Below, one piece after another: positions 8,116 through 10,251 of a stretch of 10,251 nucleotides of DNA. The notes beneath the pieces were generated by a model. It was not told the origin of the DNA. It ran no database searches and worked only from the letters and a program-made list of their open reading frames with translations. The translations under genes were made by a program, and so were the position numbers. Origin of the DNA: Paraglomus occultum (lineage: Eukaryota > Glomeromycota > Glomeromycetes > Paraglomerales > Paraglomeraceae); assembly GCA_910592205.1 (NCBI GenBank), contig CAJVPJ010001365.1:1-10251 (forward strand), in the 5' to 3' direction. Position 1 is the first letter of the stretch. Each line of letters begins with the position of its first letter.

Positions 8116-8841
8116 AGTAACAAGTTGAATTTGAAAGAATTTTTTTCAAGTTGAACAAATGTTCGTCCCTTCAATACATGTGTTACATCGCACATCCGCA
8201 GGCACATTGTTTCACGCATATTAGTATTACAAATAGATTTTTGAAGCTTATGTCACTAGTAGATGCGGCCAATTTGGAAAGTTTCAATATCAGCATATTC
8301 AAAAAACTGCTTTCATAACAAATCCAGATGTGATAAAAGAGTACGAAAGATTTCAACGCAGTCACGAGTGGTTGACACGGAATTACGTATAATGCTATTT
8401 CTGCTTATTAGTTAGCACCCTTATAATTATAATTTTAGTTCGGTCAATCGGGCGCACAAGTTCTGCGTTTGACAAAATTCCTTTTCCATAAAAACTATTT
8501 TTCGGTGTATTGATCTACTGTTGCTCTGTCATGATTTAGGAAATTACGCTAACCTCATTTCTAAATTTGTAAGTGCAAAGTCCGGCCATTTTTATATATA
8601 TCCATATCACGTTCTAGAACAAGAATTAGATTTAGCTCTTGATCTAGCATAATGTATTAGATCTAACACTAGCACTGGCTCACTTTTTTTCGCCTCCGTG
8701 CTGTACTCTTTTTTATAAAAAAAAATAATATCAAAACTGTGTATCATAGAAATGTAAATATTCCGTGTATCGACTTTTCATATTGCACACTGATATTCAA
8801 TTGCTCTGTAATGAAGTAACATTTTCGATATTTGTTGTATT
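8116..8841. other. Upstream region of the kinase gene
   Basis: This region is the kinase gene's 5' side. A plus-strand open frame at 8237-8392 (51 codons, no ATG, contains TNPDVIKEYERFQRSHEWL) is protein-like but unassigned; it may be a relic or chance. GTTCTAGAAC at 8611-8620 is a perfect palindrome that fits one nTTCnnGAAn heat-shock-type pair. A TATATATAAAAA on the minus strand near 8590-8605 is about 480 bp from the kinase ATG, too far to be its TATA box without a long leader. I see nothing else definite. Confidence 0.5.
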
Positions 8842-8997
8842 ATGCCAAAGTTTCTTGCGTTCAAGCAGAAATTGTCCTTGACATCCATCTTATTGATATC
8901 TACTATGTCCTTTAGCTATCCCATCGTATTATTGTCGGGGCTGAAGCTGAAACAGGCTGATGCTGAAACGCTCGTGACCATGGAATTTATCACGTAA
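8842..8997 (+). CDS. Possible small membrane or secreted protein (51 aa)
   Basis: I do not recognise this frame. It starts MPKFLAFKQK (basic), continues with a hydrophobic run from about residue 11 to 32 (LSLTSILLISTMSFSYPIVL) and ends with a short polar tail (LKLKQADAETLVTMEFIT). This layout is that of an uncleaved signal anchor or a signal peptide with a very short mature part. The tail is encoded across an imperfect 14-bp direct repeat. No intron is needed. The frame stops 35 bp before the solo LTR. At this length in AT-rich DNA chance is a serious alternative. Confidence 0.22.
   Translation: MPKFLAFKQKLSLTSILLISTMSFSYPIVLLSGLKLKQADAETLVTMEFIT
8940..8969 (+). repeat. Imperfect 14-bp direct repeat
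   Basis: GCTGAAGCTGAAAC (8940-8953) recurs as GCTGATGCTGAAAC (8956-8969), with one difference and a period of 16 bp. Each copy itself contains a doubled GCTGA. It is notably richer in G and C than the flanks. Confidence 0.7.
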
Positions 8998-9032
8998 TTA
9001 ACAAGGGGTGGTTACTTAATCACGTAAACATT

Positions 9033-9494
9033 TGTCACACCTAATTATAGTTTGTCACACATAGATATAATTGCGTAGCTCAATTTATGTAGTGCTAATT
9101 TGTAATAGATCTTTATTTACCGATATTTATACGACAGTAATTACAAACAATAACCAGTTACAGTTTTTGGGCAAGTCAAAAAGCGAACAATTTCGTATGT
9201 CAGGAGCAGATAGAAACAAACAATTTAGTAGTCAGAAAAAATTGTAAAAGTGAATAATTAGTAGGTTGAAACGGATAGTAGTAGAGTCAGGAAAAATGCA
9301 TAGAAGTAGACGATTTAGTAAGTTAAAGGATAGAAAGTAGAAACGAATAGAAACAAAAAATTAGATGTGCAAATACTCACATGGGATGTCAAAGTTCCAT
9401 AAATAAACTGATATGTAACGATAAATCCAAAGCGTCAGTAACAAAGTATACGATATTAAGAAAGCAGTTAGTGTGCACATATATACGTGTAACA
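9033..9494 (-). mobile_element. Probable solo LTR (462 bp) with 6-bp target duplication
   Basis: The ends are TGTCACAC (9033-9040) and GTGTAACA (9487-9494). They give TG..CA termini and an inverted repeat matching at 7 of 8 outer bases, and at 13 of 16 if extended. The same six bases AACATT directly flank both sides (9027-9032 and 9495-9500), as expected of a target-site duplication. On the minus strand TATAAATA (9131-9124) is followed by AATAAA (9117-9112), a promoter and polyadenylation arrangement typical of an LTR, which suggests minus orientation. No coding sequence lies inside. A solo LTR left by recombination is the best reading. A short non-autonomous DNA transposon with 6-bp duplications is the alternative. 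Confidence 0.68.
9181..9366. repeat. Degenerate purine-rich repeats inside the LTR
   Basis: Diverged units related to AACAATTTAGTAGTCAGGAA recur, with their ACAATTT-like cores near 9187, 9220, 9254 and 9310, and weaker copies between and after. Spacing starts at 33-34 bp and then becomes irregular. In the minus orientation they lie in the U3 part upstream of the TATA element, where LTR enhancers are often repeated. The regulatory role is inferred. Confidence 0.5.
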
Positions 9495-9500
9495 AACATT

Positions 9501-9740
9501 ACATGAGTAATCCAACTTGGTTGGTTGTCAGAAACAGATCAAGTCAAAATACTCATGCGTATGCAGAATAAACATTTTACTGAATAACGTACAAATTGCG
9601 CAATCATAATTACAATCGGTTATGTCAGATATCATTATGACGATTAAACGTATTAGATGATCGAATGAAGAAATTTATTCAGCATTGTGATTCAATATAT
9701 TACAAAATAAAAATGGCTATACAGCTGTTAAAGCGAACAT
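9501..9740. other. Spacer between solo LTR and integrase remnant
   Basis: No coding pattern was found. A minus-strand AATAAA at 9678-9673, about 65 bp after the integrase stop, is a reasonable polyadenylation signal for it. There is no purine-rich tract next to the LTR edge, so the LTR does not look like this element's own 3' LTR. Confidence 0.45.
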
Positions 9741-9758
9741 CTAGTGCGAACATCTAGT
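9733..9758. repeat. Exact 13-bp tandem duplication over the integrase stop codon
   Basis: GCGAACATCTAGT occurs twice head to tail (9733-9745 and 9746-9758). On the minus strand the second-read copy supplies the TAG stop of the integrase frame. The unit is not a multiple of three, so the duplication changed the last codons. A single-copy version would also stop within two codons, so the effect on the protein is slight. Confidence 0.9.
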
Positions 9759-10251
9759 GATCACCTTGATGCGTTTAATAGATGTTGCAACGTTTTTACC
9801 ATCCACCTCCACTATTGCAGTATGATTATTTGCCGTCAGCCTTTTGAATTTCCCCTCTTGTGAGAACGTAGGCTGTAACTTACGTTTGCGGGATTTTGGA
9901 TTCATATCGTGGTCTGGTGCTATAACCACGGAGGTTTCAGCTTCTATTGTATTGTTTGCTGTCTTTTTTTGGTGAACGCTTCCTTCTCTACATAACTTAG
10001 AACGATATTTATCCAGTGTGTCGTTCACCGTTTGTCGAAGCTGTTGCATCCGTGACATGCGTTGCTTAATCATATCTTCTTTATCGATGTCATCCGACAG
10101 ACAATCTTCTTCTACAGCATCTGACATTCGATTTTCATCATTACCAACCTCAGTTAATTCTTCTCCTTCGTCGGGTGTGTTATATACACAATGCATCTTC
10201 CATCCAAACATCGCTTGGTGAGGCGTAATGCCGTGAGCACGATGCACGGTT
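9741..10251 (-). CDS. Retroviral-type integrase, C-terminal part (partial)
   Basis: The frame is open through the right edge of the window, so the N-terminus and catalytic core are outside. The visible 5' part reads VHRAHGITPHQAMFGWK, where TPHQAMFG is the end-of-core signature of retroviral/Ty3-type integrases (usually TPYEALFG). Counting from that V, an acidic stretch follows (about 26-57). Next come a charged helix that may form a coiled coil (59-85), a basic patch SRKRKL (119-124) and a beta-rich tail with HTAIVEVDGKN (142-152) and IKRIKVI. The tail resembles the SH3-like DNA-binding end of Ty3/gypsy integrases or of KRBA2/Ginger-like integrases. The enzyme class inserts element DNA into the genome in the nucleus. 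The visible frame is unbroken, so the source may be recently active, but the core cannot be judged. Confidence 0.82.
   Translation of the reverse strand, partial: TVHRAHGITPHQAMFGWKMHCVYNTPDEGEELTEVGNDENRMSDAVEEDCLSDDIDKEDMIKQRMSRMQQLRQTVNDTLDKYRSKLCREGSVHQKKTANNTIEAETSVVIAPDHDMNPKSRKRKLQPTFSQEGKFKRLTANNHTAIVEVDGKNVATSIKRIKVITRCSH

Noticed and set aside
8611-8620. Heat-shock element upstream of the kinase
   Set aside because: Only one GTTCTAGAAC palindrome is present, about 500 bp from the start; a functional element usually needs three or more units.
9033-10251. Integrase remnant plus LTR as one 3' end of a single retrotransposon
   Set aside because: The LTR is flanked on both sides by the same six bases and lacks a purine-rich tract at its integrase-facing edge, so it looks like an independent solo LTR.
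1-10251. tRNA, rRNA, CRISPR or bacterial-style operons
   Set aside because: No cloverleaf-compatible A and B boxes, rRNA-like tracts or regularly spaced identical repeats were seen on either strand.

Overview
This window looks like AT-rich nuclear DNA from a fungus, most probably an arbuscular mycorrhizal fungus (Glomeromycotina) or a close relative. Genes are split by short introns (68-101 bp, one of 234 bp). A complete BET5/TRAPPC1 gene shows it is a eukaryote. The kinase carries the signature of the kinase family greatly expanded in Glomeromycotina: a CxxC/CxxC ribbon, WTSGN, IDxFI, EWIPY, an HCDLHxGN loop and a C-terminal LPxPRNxYDLD. The species is not determined, and all family assignments are from recognition, without a database search.

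Layout. Positions 1-1782 hold no gene I can name. Positions 1783-2604 (minus) carry a two-exon BET5/TRAPPC1 gene, a subunit of the TRAPP vesicle-tethering complex, with a Ser/Thr-rich insertion. Positions 3404-3804 (minus) hold a spliced candidate gene of unknown family. Positions 4243-4842 (minus) hold a decayed glutathione S-transferase (Ure2/GST-like) whose motifs are in order but broken by stops and frame changes. Positions 5595-8115 (minus) hold a five-exon protein kinase gene.

The kinase gene is the main item. Spliced, it encodes about 732 residues. One intact TKL-like kinase domain sits at the C-terminus. It is preceded by three partial copies of the family's N-terminal half (ribbon, WTSGN/EWIP linker, degenerate kinase N-lobe), each stopping after the beta5/hinge strand. 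Four phase-0 introns lie at the equivalent place in every copy, so exons 2 and 3 look like duplicated exon units.

The right end is transposon-rich. Positions 9033-9494 look like a solo LTR with TG..CA ends, short inverted termini and a 6-bp target duplication. Positions 9741-10251 (minus) carry the C-terminal part of a retroviral-type integrase that runs off the window. A 51-codon open frame with a hydrophobic segment lies at 8842-8997.

The genes show no operon-like link. BET5 is housekeeping, the kinase belongs to a lineage-expanded signalling family, and the rest is relic or mobile DNA.
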